A stretch of DNA of 64,000 bases from Clostridiales bacterium (GTDB lineage: Bacteria > Bacillota > Clostridia > Christensenellales > UBA1242): NCBI GenBank assembly GCA_918262735.1, contig CAKJYJ010000003.1:272883-336882 (forward strand), read 5' to 3'. The position numbers were made by a program, and so were the translations under genes. This document shows, piece after piece, positions 9,594-18,663 of the stretch; position 1 is the first letter of the stretch; each line of letters begins with the position of its first letter. The notes beneath the pieces were generated by a model. The model had not been told where the DNA came from and ran no database searches. It saw nothing but the letters and a program-made list of their open reading frames with translations.

Positions 9594-10195
9594 TATTTAC
9601 CAATCCCCCTTAATGCTTTTTCAATTATTTCTTCAACTGTTGCGTCTTTTGTTGCAACCTCTTTAACTATCCTGTATGCGTCATTTTTGTTCATACCTAA
9701 ATTAATTAAAGTTGTTACCGCATCATCGATTATGCTATCATCAAAAGCGTTGCCAGAATATGATAAATCTCCACCCATTGCAATCGCTGTTAATGGATTA
9801 ATTTTATCCTTTAATTCAAGTATCATACGTTCAGCGGTTTTTTTACCCAAGCCCTTTATCTTACACAATGTTTTAACATCTTCGCCCACAATTGCACTCA
9901 TGAGTCCAGATATTGAAATATCTGACAAAATTGATATTGCCATTTTAGGACCAACGCCAGAAACGGTTATAAGCTTTAAGAATAAATCTTTCTCTTCTAG
10001 CGTTGAAAAACCATACAAGGACATTTCATCCTCACGTACCACCAAATATGTAAAAATTTTAACTGGCTCATTTTCAAAAACAAAAGAATTTAATGTTTGG
10101 TTTGAAACATTAATTTCATATCCTATTCCATTGTTTTCAAGGGCAATTTTGCCTTCTTCTTTGTGCGTTACAACACCAATTATATATGAATACAT
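9593..10195 (-). CDS. ruvA: Holliday junction DNA helicase subunit RuvA
   Basis: 200 residues, normal length. N-terminal OB fold ([28 protein letters not shown]), two helix-hairpin-helix motifs ([12 protein letters not shown] about 70-85; [19 protein letters not shown] about 107-125) and a C-terminal three-helix domain that contacts RuvB. It binds the four-way junction and loads RuvB. It lies 12 nt after ruvC; GGAAGGGA is its ribosome site. Confidence 0.97.
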   Translation of the reverse strand: MYSYIIGVVTHKEEGKIALENNGIGYEINVSNQTLNSFVFENEPVKIFTYLVVREDEMSLYGFSTLEEKDLFLKLITVSGVGPKMAISILSDISISGLMSAIVGEDVKTLCKIKGLGKKTAERMILELKDKINPLTAIAMGGDLSYSGNAFDDSIIDDAVTTLINLGMNKNDAYRIVKEVATKDATVEEIIEKALRGIGK

Positions 10196-10207
10196 TTAAT
10201 CCCTTCC

Positions 10208-10699
10208 TTATAATTTGTTAAAATTAATAACCGAACTTGTTTGTGCATGGCAAAGTGCGGCAGCAACCGCATCGGCAGCATCATCTGGTTTGGGTATGCT
10301 ATCCAAACCTAAAAGTGTTTTAACCATAAACTGCACTTGTGCTTTTTCTGCCCTTCCAACACCAGTTAACGCCTGCTTAATTTGCAGAGGTGTGTATTCA
10401 TAAACATCAATACCACACTCTTTACATGTTAAAACAATAACGCCTCTAGCCTCTGCAACAGGAATTATTGTTTTTTGATTTTTGAAATAAAATAATTCCT
10501 CAATTGAAACCACATCTGGTTTATATATTTCAATAATTTTTTTTAGTGTTTTATAAATAACAAATAAACGATTGGGTAATGTTTCTTCCTTTGGGGTTGA
10601 AACAACGCCATAATCCACAATTTTTGAATTATAGCCATCATAATCTATTAATCCATAACCAACCAAAGCATAGCCCGGATCAATTCCCAACACTCTCAT
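10208..10699 (-). CDS. ruvC: Crossover junction endodeoxyribonuclease RuvC
   Basis: 163 residues with the four acidic catalytic positions of the RNase H-like resolvase: Asp in LGIDPGYA (residue 6-7), Glu in VSIEELFY (about 66), and the C-terminal pair in DDAADAVAAALCH (about 139-142). It cuts Holliday junctions at the end of RuvAB migration. It sits between yebC and ruvA, 12 nt from each, in the usual Firmicute order. Confidence 0.97.
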   Translation of the reverse strand: MRVLGIDPGYALVGYGLIDYDGYNSKIVDYGVVSTPKEETLPNRLFVIYKTLKKIIEIYKPDVVSIEELFYFKNQKTIIPVAEARGVIVLTCKECGIDVYEYTPLQIKQALTGVGRAEKAQVQFMVKTLLGLDSIPKPDDAADAVAAALCHAQTSSVINFNKL

Positions 10700-10711
10700 A
10701 AAACAACCCTA

Positions 10712-11455
10712 TTATTCTTCGTCTTCCTCTTCTGGAAGATTTGCATTGTGTATAACCTCTTGAACATCATCGTTATCTTCCAGTAAATCTAGCATTTTTC
10801 TAAATGATGACAATTGTTTTTCATCTAAATCCATATAATTATCTGGAACCAAAGTGCTTTCATAAGATATAATTTTATAACCCGCTGCTTCTAAACCCTC
10901 AGCAACAGCTCCAACATTATTGGGTTCGGTTTCAACCGTAACACAATCATCCTCTTCAACAACATCTAATGCCCCGTTATCAAGTGCAGCCATCATAAGT
11001 TCATCAACATCTGTGTCAATGTTTTTTTCAACAATAACAATACCCTTTTGATTAAACATATAAGAAACACAACCCGTTGCCCCAAGATTTCCGCCAAATT
11101 TATCAAAAGCGTGTCTAACATCACCACCAGTTCTATTAATGTTATCGGTTAGTGTTCTTACAATAACGGCAACGCCACCGCAACCATACCCTTCATATGT
11201 TTTTTCTTCATAATTAACCGAGTCCGAATCTCCACTTGCTTTTTTAATGCTCCTTTGAATAGAGTCATTTGGCATGTTATTAGATTTTGCTTTTGCGATT
11301 AAATCTTTTAATTTACTATTAACATTAGGGTCTGCTCCGCCCATTTTAACACAAACGGCAATTTCTCTACCTATTTTTGTAAAAATTTTACCTCTTGCCG
11401 CATCTGTCTTACCTTTTTTTGCTTGTATATTGTGCCATTTTGAATGTCCTGACAT
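10712..11455 (-). CDS. yebC: YebC/PmpR-family protein (TACO1 homologue)
   Basis: 247 residues. It opens [15 protein letters not shown], the family signature, continues with a three-domain layout ([34 protein letters not shown]; a C-terminal ferredoxin-like part) and ends acidic. Family members act as DNA-binding regulators or, by more recent work, as translation factors that relieve stalling on proline tracts; which applies here cannot be read from the sequence. AAAGGAGAA precedes the ATG. Second gene of the operon, next to ruvC as in many bacteria. Confidence 0.96.
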   Translation of the reverse strand: MSGHSKWHNIQAKKGKTDAARGKIFTKIGREIAVCVKMGGADPNVNSKLKDLIAKAKSNNMPNDSIQRSIKKASGDSDSVNYEEKTYEGYGCGGVAVIVRTLTDNINRTGGDVRHAFDKFGGNLGATGCVSYMFNQKGIVIVEKNIDTDVDELMMAALDNGALDVVEEDDCVTVETEPNNVGAVAEGLEAAGYKIISYESTLVPDNYMDLDEKQLSSFRKMLDLLEDNDDVQEVIHNANLPEEEDEE

Positions 11456-11474
11456 ATTTTAATTCTCCTTTCAT

Positions 11475-12200
11475 TTAACAATTTGATATTTGATACATAA
11501 TTATACTGCCACTAACGCCTGCATTCAGACTTTCCAACCCATTTTGCATAGGAATTGATATTGCACCAGTTGAAATGTTATTTATTTCATTCGAAACTCC
11601 ATTTCCCTCGTTTCCAACAACAATTCCCGCATCATTTGAAACAGTGGTTTTATATATATTTTCTCCACCCATATCACAAACATATAGTGGCTTGTTCCAT
11701 TTTTTATAATTGGAAATAAATTCATCTTTACTAACTTGATATATTCTTGTTTTGAAAATTGCACCCATTGATGACCTAATTAATTTTTCATTGCTTATAT
11801 TCACAGAGTTTAGTAAATATATATCTAAAAAATTTGCCCCAAGTGCAGAACGTATTAAAGTCCCCACATTTCCAGGGTCCTGCAATTCATCTAAAACCAA
11901 AAAATTTCCACGTGGTGGTTGTATTACTCTGTTTTGCAATTTAACAACACCAACAATACCTTGTGAATTAACCGTTGTGCAAAAGGCACCAAAAACCTTT
12001 TCATCAACATCAATCAATTCTGCTCCACCATAGTCGGCTTTACCGACATACCCTTCTTTTTTAATTATGTACAACAGATTATTCCCAGACAAAACAGCCT
12101 CTTCAATTAACTTTGGATTATCAAAAAAGATTAATGATTTATCTTTCATTAATTTTTTTAATTCTTTAATTTTGGGGTTTTGCGTTGATGTTATAATCAT
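11475..12200 (-). CDS. TrmH/SpoU-family RNA 2'-O-methyltransferase
   Basis: 241 residues. An N-terminal substrate-binding domain (about 1-90) is followed by the SPOUT knot with its three motifs: LVLDELQDPGNVGTLIRSALG (motif 1, given here only in part), IVVGNEGNGVSNEI (motif 2) and SIPMQNGLESLNAGVSGSIIMYQ (motif 3). It methylates a ribose in rRNA or tRNA with SAM. The start at 12200 is chosen because the protein begins MIITSTQNPKIKELKKL, the usual family start, and because a promoter ends 9 nt before it. There is no Shine-Dalgarno, so the mRNA is probably leaderless or nearly so. It heads the ruv-queA-tgt operon. Confidence 0.93.
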   Translation of the reverse strand: MIITSTQNPKIKELKKLMKDKSLIFFDNPKLIEEAVLSGNNLLYIIKKEGYVGKADYGGAELIDVDEKVFGAFCTTVNSQGIVGVVKLQNRVIQPPRGNFLVLDELQDPGNVGTLIRSALGANFLDIYLLNSVNISNEKLIRSSMGAIFKTRIYQVSKDEFISNYKKWNKPLYVCDMGGENIYKTTVSNDAGIVVGNEGNGVSNEINNISTGAISIPMQNGLESLNAGVSGSIIMYQISNC

Positions 12201-12209
12201 ACTTTGTTT

Positions 12210-12238
12210 AGTATAAACTATTTTGTAATTTTTGGCAA
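12210..12238 (-). promoter_or_regulatory. Promoter of the TrmH-yebC-ruvCAB-queA-tgt operon (leaderless geometry)
   Basis: Minus strand TTGCCA (12233-12238), 17-nt spacer, TATACT (12210-12215), then 9 nt to ATG at 12200. No ribosome binding site fits between the expected transcription start and the ATG. Confidence 0.8.
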
Positions 12239-12283
12239 GGAAATGAAATAATAATTTCATAATTGATAATTATTTAATATTGA

Positions 12284-12307
12284 CAAAAAAACTCACAAAT
12301 CTGTGAG
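12284..12307 (-). terminator. Terminator after the ABC exporter pair
   Basis: CTCACA / TGTGAG stem with a 4-nt loop, followed on the minus strand by seven T. Confidence 0.85.
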
Positions 12308-12317
12308 CCTTTTTGTT

Positions 12318-14423
12318 TTATATCTCCTGAAACTGTGAGTTATATAAGTTAGAATAAAACCCATCTTTTGCTAATAATTCAGCATGATTACCACACTCAA
12401 CAATGTCGCCGTCTTTAACCACAATAATCTGGTCTGCATTTTTTATGGTTGAAAGCCTATGCGCAATAACAAAGCTGGTTCTGTTCTTTGTTAAATTATC
12501 CATTGATTTTTGTATTAACTGCTCTGTTCTTGTGTCAACAGAACTCGTTGCTTCATCTAAAATTAACATTGGAGAATTTTGTATCATTGCCCTGGCAATT
12601 GTTAACAACTGTTTTTGCCCTGCTGAAATATTTGTTTGGTCAGATAAAACAGTATTATAACCATTAGGTAGTGTTTTAATAAAATGATCAATCCCACAAT
12701 ACTGACAAGCATTTATAACCTCTTCATCACTAACACTTTTTTTTGAATAAACAATATTATCTTTAACTGTTCCTTCAAAAAGCCAAGTATCTTGAAGAAC
12801 CATGCTAAACATATCGTGAATATTATTTCTTGTTAAACTATTAATTGGCTTTCCGTCAATAAAAATATCCCCATAATATGCAATTGCAAAATCATAGTTA
12901 TTGGGTGTGTCTATTTCGTTTCCGGTAATAACAGGTATACCACATGGTTGTAACACCTTATTTGTGTATATCTTAAAGTCTTGGTCAAATTTTATTGCAC
13001 CATTCTTAAACAGCTCCAAGTAATTATCCGGAACTAAAAAATCGGTTTCCTCATTATTAACAATTAAATATCCTTTTGAATTTGTATCTAACAGAATACT
13101 TTTACCATTATCAAAAACTTTATACTCCGTCAATCTTCCACCCAAAATTAATCTTGGCTGGTTTAACTCGTAGAACCTCATTAATATATTAACAATGGTT
13201 GTTTTACCAGCACCAGTTGGCCCAACAATAGCCACTTTTTGACCAGCTTTTATATCAACCGAAAAGTTTTTTATAATGGTTTTATTATCAACATACCCAA
13301 ATCGAACATTTCTAAATGTAACATTCCCCAAAACATCACTTGGATTTAGTGAATTCTTTTTAGAACTTTCGTCAGATAGTTCATCTTCATCTAAAAACTC
13401 AAATATTCTTTCACTTGATGCAGCTGCTGATTGCACAGAAGATGTTACCTGTGCCATTTGCGATAACGAATTGCTAAACAGGTTAATGTATATCATAAAT
13501 GCAGTTATTGCACCGAAATCCACTCTCCCATTTGCATATAGAATTGCACCAACAACGCACACAGCAACAAATCCGAGATTACCAATAAATCCCATCAGTG
13601 GACCAATTAGCCCTGAATAAAACTGAGATTTCCAACCACTGTTATATAACCGTTTATTAATTACATTAAATTTTGCTTTTGACTCACTCTCTGCATTGTA
13701 TGCTTTAATGATCTTATGTCCAGAATAAACTTCTTCAATAAACCCATTAAGTTCACCCATATTTTTTTGTTGTTTAACAAAATATTTTTGTGAATTTTTC
13801 ATAACTAAAATCATAATAACAAAACCCAATATGGTCGCCAAAATAGCTGTTATTGCCATTAACCAATTCTTTATAAACATCATTATCAGTGTTCCAAAGA
13901 ATAAGAAGACCGAACTCACAATTGTAACTATGCTGTTATTCAAAGATTGTCCAATTAAATCAACATCGTTTGTTACTCGGCTTAAAATATCTCCTGTTGC
14001 GGTACCATCAATGTATTTTAGTGGCAGTTTATTAATTTTAACAGAGATATCACGCCTTAAATTTTTTGTTACTTTTTGGGTAACATTTGCCATAATTAAT
14101 CCCTGAACAAAATTAAATATAAAGTTTAGAACACAAAGAACTAATATAACCACACAAATGTTAGTTATTACCTTCATATCTAAAAACCACATCCCAGTTT
14201 GAGAGAGTCTGTTAAAACCATCTACAATTGCATTTGATAGTTCTTGCAATTTTGTTGGTGAATAAACACGAATAACAACAGCAAGAGTTGTTATTACTAG
14301 CGCAACAATAACCATTGGAAGATATTTTTTTGAATATCGAAGTAATTTTGCAATACTTTTTTTGAAATTCTTTGGTTTGTCATTATTATTAGCGAAGCGC
14401 CCGTTATTACCATTATGTGCCAT
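12318..14423 (-). CDS. Heterodimeric ABC exporter half, catalytically competent subunit with a 98-residue NBD insertion
   Basis: 701 residues. Six-helix exporter domain (about 30-330), then an ATPase domain: Walker A GPTGAGKTT (401-409), Q-loop Gln 544, signature ISAGQ (599-603), Walker B LILDE with catalytic Glu 624, switch His 655. ISAGQ instead of LSGGQ is typical of the BmrD/LmrD-type partner. Unusually, about 98 residues (421-518) lie between Walker A and the Q-loop where relatives have only a short beta segment, which makes the protein about 100 residues longer than usual. The insert is rich in beta-strand-like segments. It overlaps the partner gene by TAATG. Probable multidrug or lipid exporter; substrate unknown. 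Confidence 0.93.
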   Translation of the reverse strand: MAHNGNNGRFANNNDKPKNFKKSIAKLLRYSKKYLPMVIVALVITTLAVVIRVYSPTKLQELSNAIVDGFNRLSQTGMWFLDMKVITNICVVILVLCVLNFIFNFVQGLIMANVTQKVTKNLRRDISVKINKLPLKYIDGTATGDILSRVTNDVDLIGQSLNNSIVTIVSSVFLFFGTLIMMFIKNWLMAITAILATILGFVIMILVMKNSQKYFVKQQKNMGELNGFIEEVYSGHKIIKAYNAESESKAKFNVINKRLYNSGWKSQFYSGLIGPLMGFIGNLGFVAVCVVGAILYANGRVDFGAITAFMIYINLFSNSLSQMAQVTSSVQSAAASSERIFEFLDEDELSDESSKKNSLNPSDVLGNVTFRNVRFGYVDNKTIIKNFSVDIKAGQKVAIVGPTGAGKTTIVNILMRFYELNQPRLILGGRLTEYKVFDNGKSILLDTNSKGYLIVNNEETDFLVPDNYLELFKNGAIKFDQDFKIYTNKVLQPCGIPVITGNEIDTPNNYDFAIAYYGDIFIDGKPINSLTRNNIHDMFSMVLQDTWLFEGTVKDNIVYSKKSVSDEEVINACQYCGIDHFIKTLPNGYNTVLSDQTNISAGQKQLLTIARAMIQNSPMLILDEATSSVDTRTEQLIQKSMDNLTKNRTSFVIAHRLSTIKNADQIIVVKDGDIVECGNHAELLAKDGFYSNLYNSQFQEI

Positions 14424-16177
14424 TATTTTATTTCCTCCTCGCTAAGTTGTGATAATACTATTTCTTTATAGACCTCACAATTGTCTAAAAGCCAATCATG
14501 TTTCCCACTACCAACAACACAACCATTATCTAAAACAATGATATTATCGGCATCTTTAATTGTGCCAACCCTTTGTGCAACAAATATTTTTGTAACACCA
14601 CCGCACTTTTCTTTTAATGATTGACGAAGGCTATAATCAGTTTTATAATCAAGTGCCGAAAATGAATCATCAAAAATAAGTATCTCTGGATTTCTAAGCA
14701 AGGCTCTTGCTATCGATAGTCGTTGTTTTTGCCCACCAGACAAATTGCTTCCACCTTGTGTTACTTCGCTTTTATACTCTTCTTTTTTAGATTTAATAAA
14801 ATCATAACATTGTGATATTTTTGTTACATTATCTAACTCCTCAACAGAATATTGTTTTTTATCATTTGCACCAACACTCAGGTTAGATTCAATAGTTCCG
14901 GAAAACAAAATTGCATTCTGTGAAATGTACCCAACAATATTATGAATCTGTTCAAGCGTATAATTCTTTATATCTTCACCATCAATTAGTATTTGTCCCT
15001 CGCTTGTATCGTAAAACCTAGGAATTAAGTTTATTAGTGTACTTTTCCCGCTTCCTGTTGAACCAATAAATGCAATTGTCTCTCCCATTTTTGCCTTAAA
15101 ACTAACATCTTTAATTATATATTCTTCTGCATCTGGATATTTGAAAGAAACATTAATAAATTCTATCTCTCCACATTTCGTTTTACCATTAACACCTGCT
15201 CCATTTTTTATTGTTTCACTTGTGCTTAAAACTTCATTAATACGGTTTGCGGACACAATTGCTCGAGGCAAAATAATAAATATTAATGCAAGCATAATAA
15301 AGGCCATAATAACCCTTGTTGCATATTGGCTATAAGCCATCATATCACTAAAAAGACCGGCTTTTTGAATAAGCCCAGCATTGTTGATAATAATAACACC
15401 AATCCAATATATTGCAAGCGTAAGCCCACTCATAACAAGATTCATACCAGGGCTCAATAATGCCATTATTCTGCTAACAAATAAATGAGTGTTTGTTAAT
15501 TTACCATTAACACCCTCAAAACGATTTTCTTCGTATTCTTCAGCATTATATGCCCTAATCACACGTGTACCAAGTATATTTTCTCTTGTAACCCTGTTTA
15601 GATCGTCGGTTTGTTTTTGAATAACTTTAAACCTTGGAATAGCAAAAATTGTTACAATTGAAATCAACAACAAAATAACCATAACTGCAACAGATGTTGC
15701 AATTGACCATTGCCAACTTTTATTAACTATTTCAACTATTGCCCATATTGCCATAATTGGCGCTCTAATTAAAACCTGTAAACCCATTGCCACGGTATTT
15801 TGAACCTGAATTATATCGTTTGTTGACCTAGTTATTAAACTTGCGGTTGAAAATTTATTTATTTCTGCCAAAGAAAAACCCTGCACCTTATCAAACACCT
15901 TAGTTCTTAAAACAGTGCCAAAAGATGCAGATACTTTTGCAATCAAGAACCCCACAATAATTGCAAGTAACGCAACCGACAATGCACAAGCAAGCATTTT
16001 TATTCCATAATTCAAAATAATGGTTTTTGCCCCGCCAGTTGTTACCAAGTTTTCGGTTATTTGCTTCATATAGCCCGGTAGTTTCAAATCTAACCATACT
16101 TGCACAATAATTAAAATAACAGATGCAAATATCATGGTTAAATCTTTTTTTGTTAAGTTTTTGAATAGTCTAAACAT
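14423..16177 (-). CDS. Heterodimeric ABC exporter half, degenerate-site subunit
   Basis: 584 residues. Six transmembrane helices (about 15-310) and an ATPase domain with Walker A GSTGSGKST, Q-loop ISQNAILF, a canonical LSGGQ signature, but Walker B ILIFDD, where Asp replaces the catalytic Glu, and a switch segment VAQRVGTI where Gln replaces His. Those two changes mark the BmrC/LmrC-type subunit whose own site does not hydrolyse ATP well. Its canonical LSGGQ would complete the active site of the partner gene that follows with TAATG overlap. GGAG stands 5 nt ahead of the ATG. No regulator gene adjoins the pair. Confidence 0.94.
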   Translation of the reverse strand: MFRLFKNLTKKDLTMIFASVILIIVQVWLDLKLPGYMKQITENLVTTGGAKTIILNYGIKMLACALSVALLAIIVGFLIAKVSASFGTVLRTKVFDKVQGFSLAEINKFSTASLITRSTNDIIQVQNTVAMGLQVLIRAPIMAIWAIVEIVNKSWQWSIATSVAVMVILLLISIVTIFAIPRFKVIQKQTDDLNRVTRENILGTRVIRAYNAEEYEENRFEGVNGKLTNTHLFVSRIMALLSPGMNLVMSGLTLAIYWIGVIIINNAGLIQKAGLFSDMMAYSQYATRVIMAFIMLALIFIILPRAIVSANRINEVLSTSETIKNGAGVNGKTKCGEIEFINVSFKYPDAEEYIIKDVSFKAKMGETIAFIGSTGSGKSTLINLIPRFYDTSEGQILIDGEDIKNYTLEQIHNIVGYISQNAILFSGTIESNLSVGANDKKQYSVEELDNVTKISQCYDFIKSKKEEYKSEVTQGGSNLSGGQKQRLSIARALLRNPEILIFDDSFSALDYKTDYSLRQSLKEKCGGVTKIFVAQRVGTIKDADNIIVLDNGCVVGSGKHDWLLDNCEVYKEIVLSQLSEEEIK

Positions 16178-16250
16178 ATATTCTCCATTTTACGTTAAAA
16201 ACCATTGGCATGTTCAATCAAATATTGTTATATGCCATACAAATAAAACC

Positions 16251-16277
16251 TGCCAATTTATAGCAAAAAAATTGGCA
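16251..16277 (-). terminator. Terminator after the rsmE-mtaB-HIT operon
   Basis: TGCCAATTT pairs with AAATTGGCA (9 bp) around a 9-nt loop; on the minus strand GGTTTTATTT follows. Confidence 0.65.
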
Positions 16278-16287
16278 ATTTTATTAT

Positions 16288-16614
16288 TTATAATTTTTCA
16301 CCGCCTAAAACATGAACGTGCAAATGTGGAACCTCTTGCCCACCATTTTCACCTTGGTTAATTATAACTCTATATCCATCTTGTAGACCCAACTCGTGTG
16401 CCAACTTTGACAATTTGTTGAGCATTTTTCCAAGTATTTCAACATCTTTTTCTGTTTGCTCGCCAATAAGTGCATAATGATGCTTTGGAATCATTAAATA
16501 ATGCAACCTGGCTTTAGGGTTAATATCGGAAATGATAAAAAAATCCTCGTCTTCATAATATTTTTTTGAATTGATTTCACCCCTGTTTATTTTACAAAAA
16601 ATACAATTATCCAT
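16288..16614 (-). CDS. HIT-family (HINT-like) nucleotide hydrolase
   Basis: 108 residues. The C-terminal HLHVHVLGG is the histidine triad HxHxH; the N-terminal CIFCKINRGEI carries the paired cysteines common in HINT proteins. The family hydrolyses AMP-linked or related purine nucleotide conjugates. It lies 14 nt after mtaB, and in many Firmicutes HIT, mtaB and rsmE are neighbours, as here. Physiological substrate unknown. Confidence 0.95.
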   Translation of the reverse strand: MDNCIFCKINRGEINSKKYYEDEDFFIISDINPKARLHYLMIPKHHYALIGEQTEKDVEILGKMLNKLSKLAHELGLQDGYRVIINQGENGGQEVPHLHVHVLGGEKL

Positions 16615-16628
16615 AATATTTATTCTCC

Positions 16629-17873
16629 TTATTCTTTTTCGGCAAGTGCGCCGTCCTCATATTGTTTTTTAATTATAACGTTAACAAATTCATTTATTTT
16701 ACACATATCTGATATGTAACATTTTATGTAGTTTTCCGTGTGACCAATATAGTATTTTCCATCAAACTCTTCAACAAGCACTTTATGTGTTTTGCCGACA
16801 CAACTCATGATATATTTTTTATTTAATTCTTCATTAATAATAGCAAGCTTTTTTGCCCTTTCACGCTTTATCTTGCCGTTGACCTGAGGCATTTTTTCGG
16901 CAACCGTGCCACTCCTAGAAGAATATGGAAAAATATGAATGTTATAAAAACCAACCCTCTGGGCAAATTCACATGTTTTTTCAAATTCTTCATCAGTTTC
17001 GCCAGGAAACCCAACAATTATATCTGTTGTTATGCATGGGTTATTAAAATGTTGTCTAAGCATATTAACCGAATTCATAAAGTCTTCTGTGGTATACTTT
17101 CTATTCATTCTTTTAAGAACAGAATCGCACCCGCTTTGAAGCGACATATGAAAATGTGGACAGATATTTGAATCTTTGATTGATAGAATAAATTTTTCAT
17201 CAATTAATCCCTGTTCAATGCTACCTAGCCTAAACCTAATATCTTTGTAACTTTTAAGTTTTTCAACAAGAACATCAAGTGCTCGCACACCATTTATGCG
17301 GTAATCTGTTATATCAATTCCATTAATAACAATTTCTTTAACTTTGTTTTTTAAGCCGTCAACTTCCTTTAATATGCTTCCAAGTTCTCTTGACCTGCTT
17401 CTGCCCCTTAAATATGGAATAATACAATATGTGCAAAAGTTATTACATCCATCTTGAATTTTAATAAATGCTCTAGTTTTAGATGGCGTTACATAATAAT
17501 CTTCGTTATATTCAATTGGCAGAGGTTCAATAAAAACTCCATTCTTTTCCAAAGCATCAACCAAGCCAATTTTATTAGATGTTCCAGAAACATAACTAAC
17601 GCCTTGAATATCCTTAAATTGATTTGCATTTTTTTGTGAAGCACAACCACAAACAATTATTCTTCCATTTGGATTCTGTTCCTTAAATTTGGCAATTGTT
17701 TGCCTAGATTTTTTTTCTGCCTCATTCGTAACCGCACAAGAATTCAAAATGTAAACGTCTGCTGGAACAATTTCCGTGCTAACATCATGCCCTTTTTCTT
17801 CTAACTTTGCAATCAGGCCATCACTCTCGTATTGATTGACCTTACACCCAAGCGTGTACACAACAACTTTCAT
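16629..17873 (-). CDS. mtaB: tRNA t6A37 methylthiotransferase MtaB
   Basis: 414 residues. N-terminal UPF0004 domain (YTLGCKVNQYES, with further Cys at SCAVTNEAEKKSRQ and CGCASQ for one [4Fe-4S] cluster), a radical-SAM core with CNNFCTYCIIP (about 142-152) for the second cluster, and a C-terminal TRAM-like region. The LGCKVNQYE opening and SRQ after the second Cys place it in the MtaB rather than MiaB group. It converts t6A37 of ANN-decoding tRNAs to ms2t6A. It lies 27 nt after rsmE. Confidence 0.95.
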   Translation of the reverse strand: MKVVVYTLGCKVNQYESDGLIAKLEEKGHDVSTEIVPADVYILNSCAVTNEAEKKSRQTIAKFKEQNPNGRIIVCGCASQKNANQFKDIQGVSYVSGTSNKIGLVDALEKNGVFIEPLPIEYNEDYYVTPSKTRAFIKIQDGCNNFCTYCIIPYLRGRSRSRELGSILKEVDGLKNKVKEIVINGIDITDYRINGVRALDVLVEKLKSYKDIRFRLGSIEQGLIDEKFILSIKDSNICPHFHMSLQSGCDSVLKRMNRKYTTEDFMNSVNMLRQHFNNPCITTDIIVGFPGETDEEFEKTCEFAQRVGFYNIHIFPYSSRSGTVAEKMPQVNGKIKRERAKKLAIINEELNKKYIMSCVGKTHKVLVEEFDGKYYIGHTENYIKCYISDMCKINEFVNVIIKKQYEDGALAEKE

Positions 17874-17900
17874 ATATATCCTTTTTAATAATAAATAAAA

Positions 17901-18599
17901 CTAAACCCCAACCATATAACCAACAATACTCGCCATGGCAATACATGCAGTTTCTGCCCGTAGAATTCTGTTTCCTAGCCCAAAGCATTTCACCCCGACT
18001 GATAGCAGTTTATTTACTTCTTCATCACTAAAACCGCCCTCGCTACCAATAATTAATGCAATTTTTTTATCTTTGGCAATATTTACCAATTCTCTGTTGG
18101 TGTTTTTTTCATTTGCAAATAAAACAACATCATATTCTGGAAGCATTTTAAGCATATCGTTAAATGAAATACCATCATAAATTGATAGCGGTTTGCTCCT
18201 ACCACATTGTTTACATGCTTCTTGGCTAATTCTATTAAGCCTCTCTAGCTTATTATTGTTACCTTTTGCAATGGTGTAATCACTTTCGAATGTGTATAGA
18301 TTTGAAACTCCAAGTTCGGTTAATTTCTGAACAATTAAATCAATTTTCTCACCCTTAACCATACCTTGAAATACCGTAATATTTGTCTTTGGATTCTTTG
18401 TGTTTTTTTCAAACGATATTATTTCGGCAACAGCATATTTTTTAAACACCTCTTTAACTCGGCATAAATAATCATTGCCGTCTGTCCCTAGGCACAACAC
18501 CTCTTCACCAACGTCACATCTTAAAACATTAAAATGGTTAAACTCCTCACCTTCAAAAATAAAAAAATCACCATCTTTTTTTGCATAAAACTTTTTCAT
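17901..18599 (-). CDS. rsmE: 16S rRNA m3U1498 methyltransferase RsmE
   Basis: 232 residues from the chosen start. N-terminal PUA-like domain (about 1-65) and a C-terminal SPOUT knot with KGEKIDLIVQKLTELGV, IGSEGGFSDEEV and LGNRILRAETA, all diagnostic of RsmE. It methylates N3 of U1498 in 16S rRNA. The start at 18599 (MKKFYAKKDG) gives the family's usual N-terminus; a promoter ends 6 nt before it, so an ATG eight codons upstream would not be transcribed. No Shine-Dalgarno is present, which indicates a leaderless mRNA. First gene of rsmE-mtaB-HIT. Confidence 0.94.
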   Translation of the reverse strand: MKKFYAKKDGDFFIFEGEEFNHFNVLRCDVGEEVLCLGTDGNDYLCRVKEVFKKYAVAEIISFEKNTKNPKTNITVFQGMVKGEKIDLIVQKLTELGVSNLYTFESDYTIAKGNNNKLERLNRISQEACKQCGRSKPLSIYDGISFNDMLKMLPEYDVVLFANEKNTNRELVNIAKDKKIALIIGSEGGFSDEEVNKLLSVGVKCFGLGNRILRAETACIAMASIVGYMVGV

Positions 18600-18605
18600 A
18601 CTAGC

Positions 18606-18634
18606 ATTGTACACAATTCTCAAAAAATTAGCAA
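18606..18634 (-). promoter_or_regulatory. Promoter of rsmE-mtaB-HIT, leaderless geometry
   Basis: Minus strand TTGCTA (18629-18634), 17-nt spacer, TACAAT (18606-18611), 6 nt, ATG. With a standard start point, the A of ATG is +1. Confidence 0.85.
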
Positions 18635-18635
18635 G

Positions 18636-18663
18636 AAAAAAACCATTTATACAATGGTTTTTT
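18636..18663 (-). terminator. Terminator overlapping the stop of the HEXXH gene
   Basis: AAAAAACCATT pairs with AATGGTTTTTT across a 5-nt loop; the upstream gene's TAA lies inside the hairpin. Confidence 0.85.
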
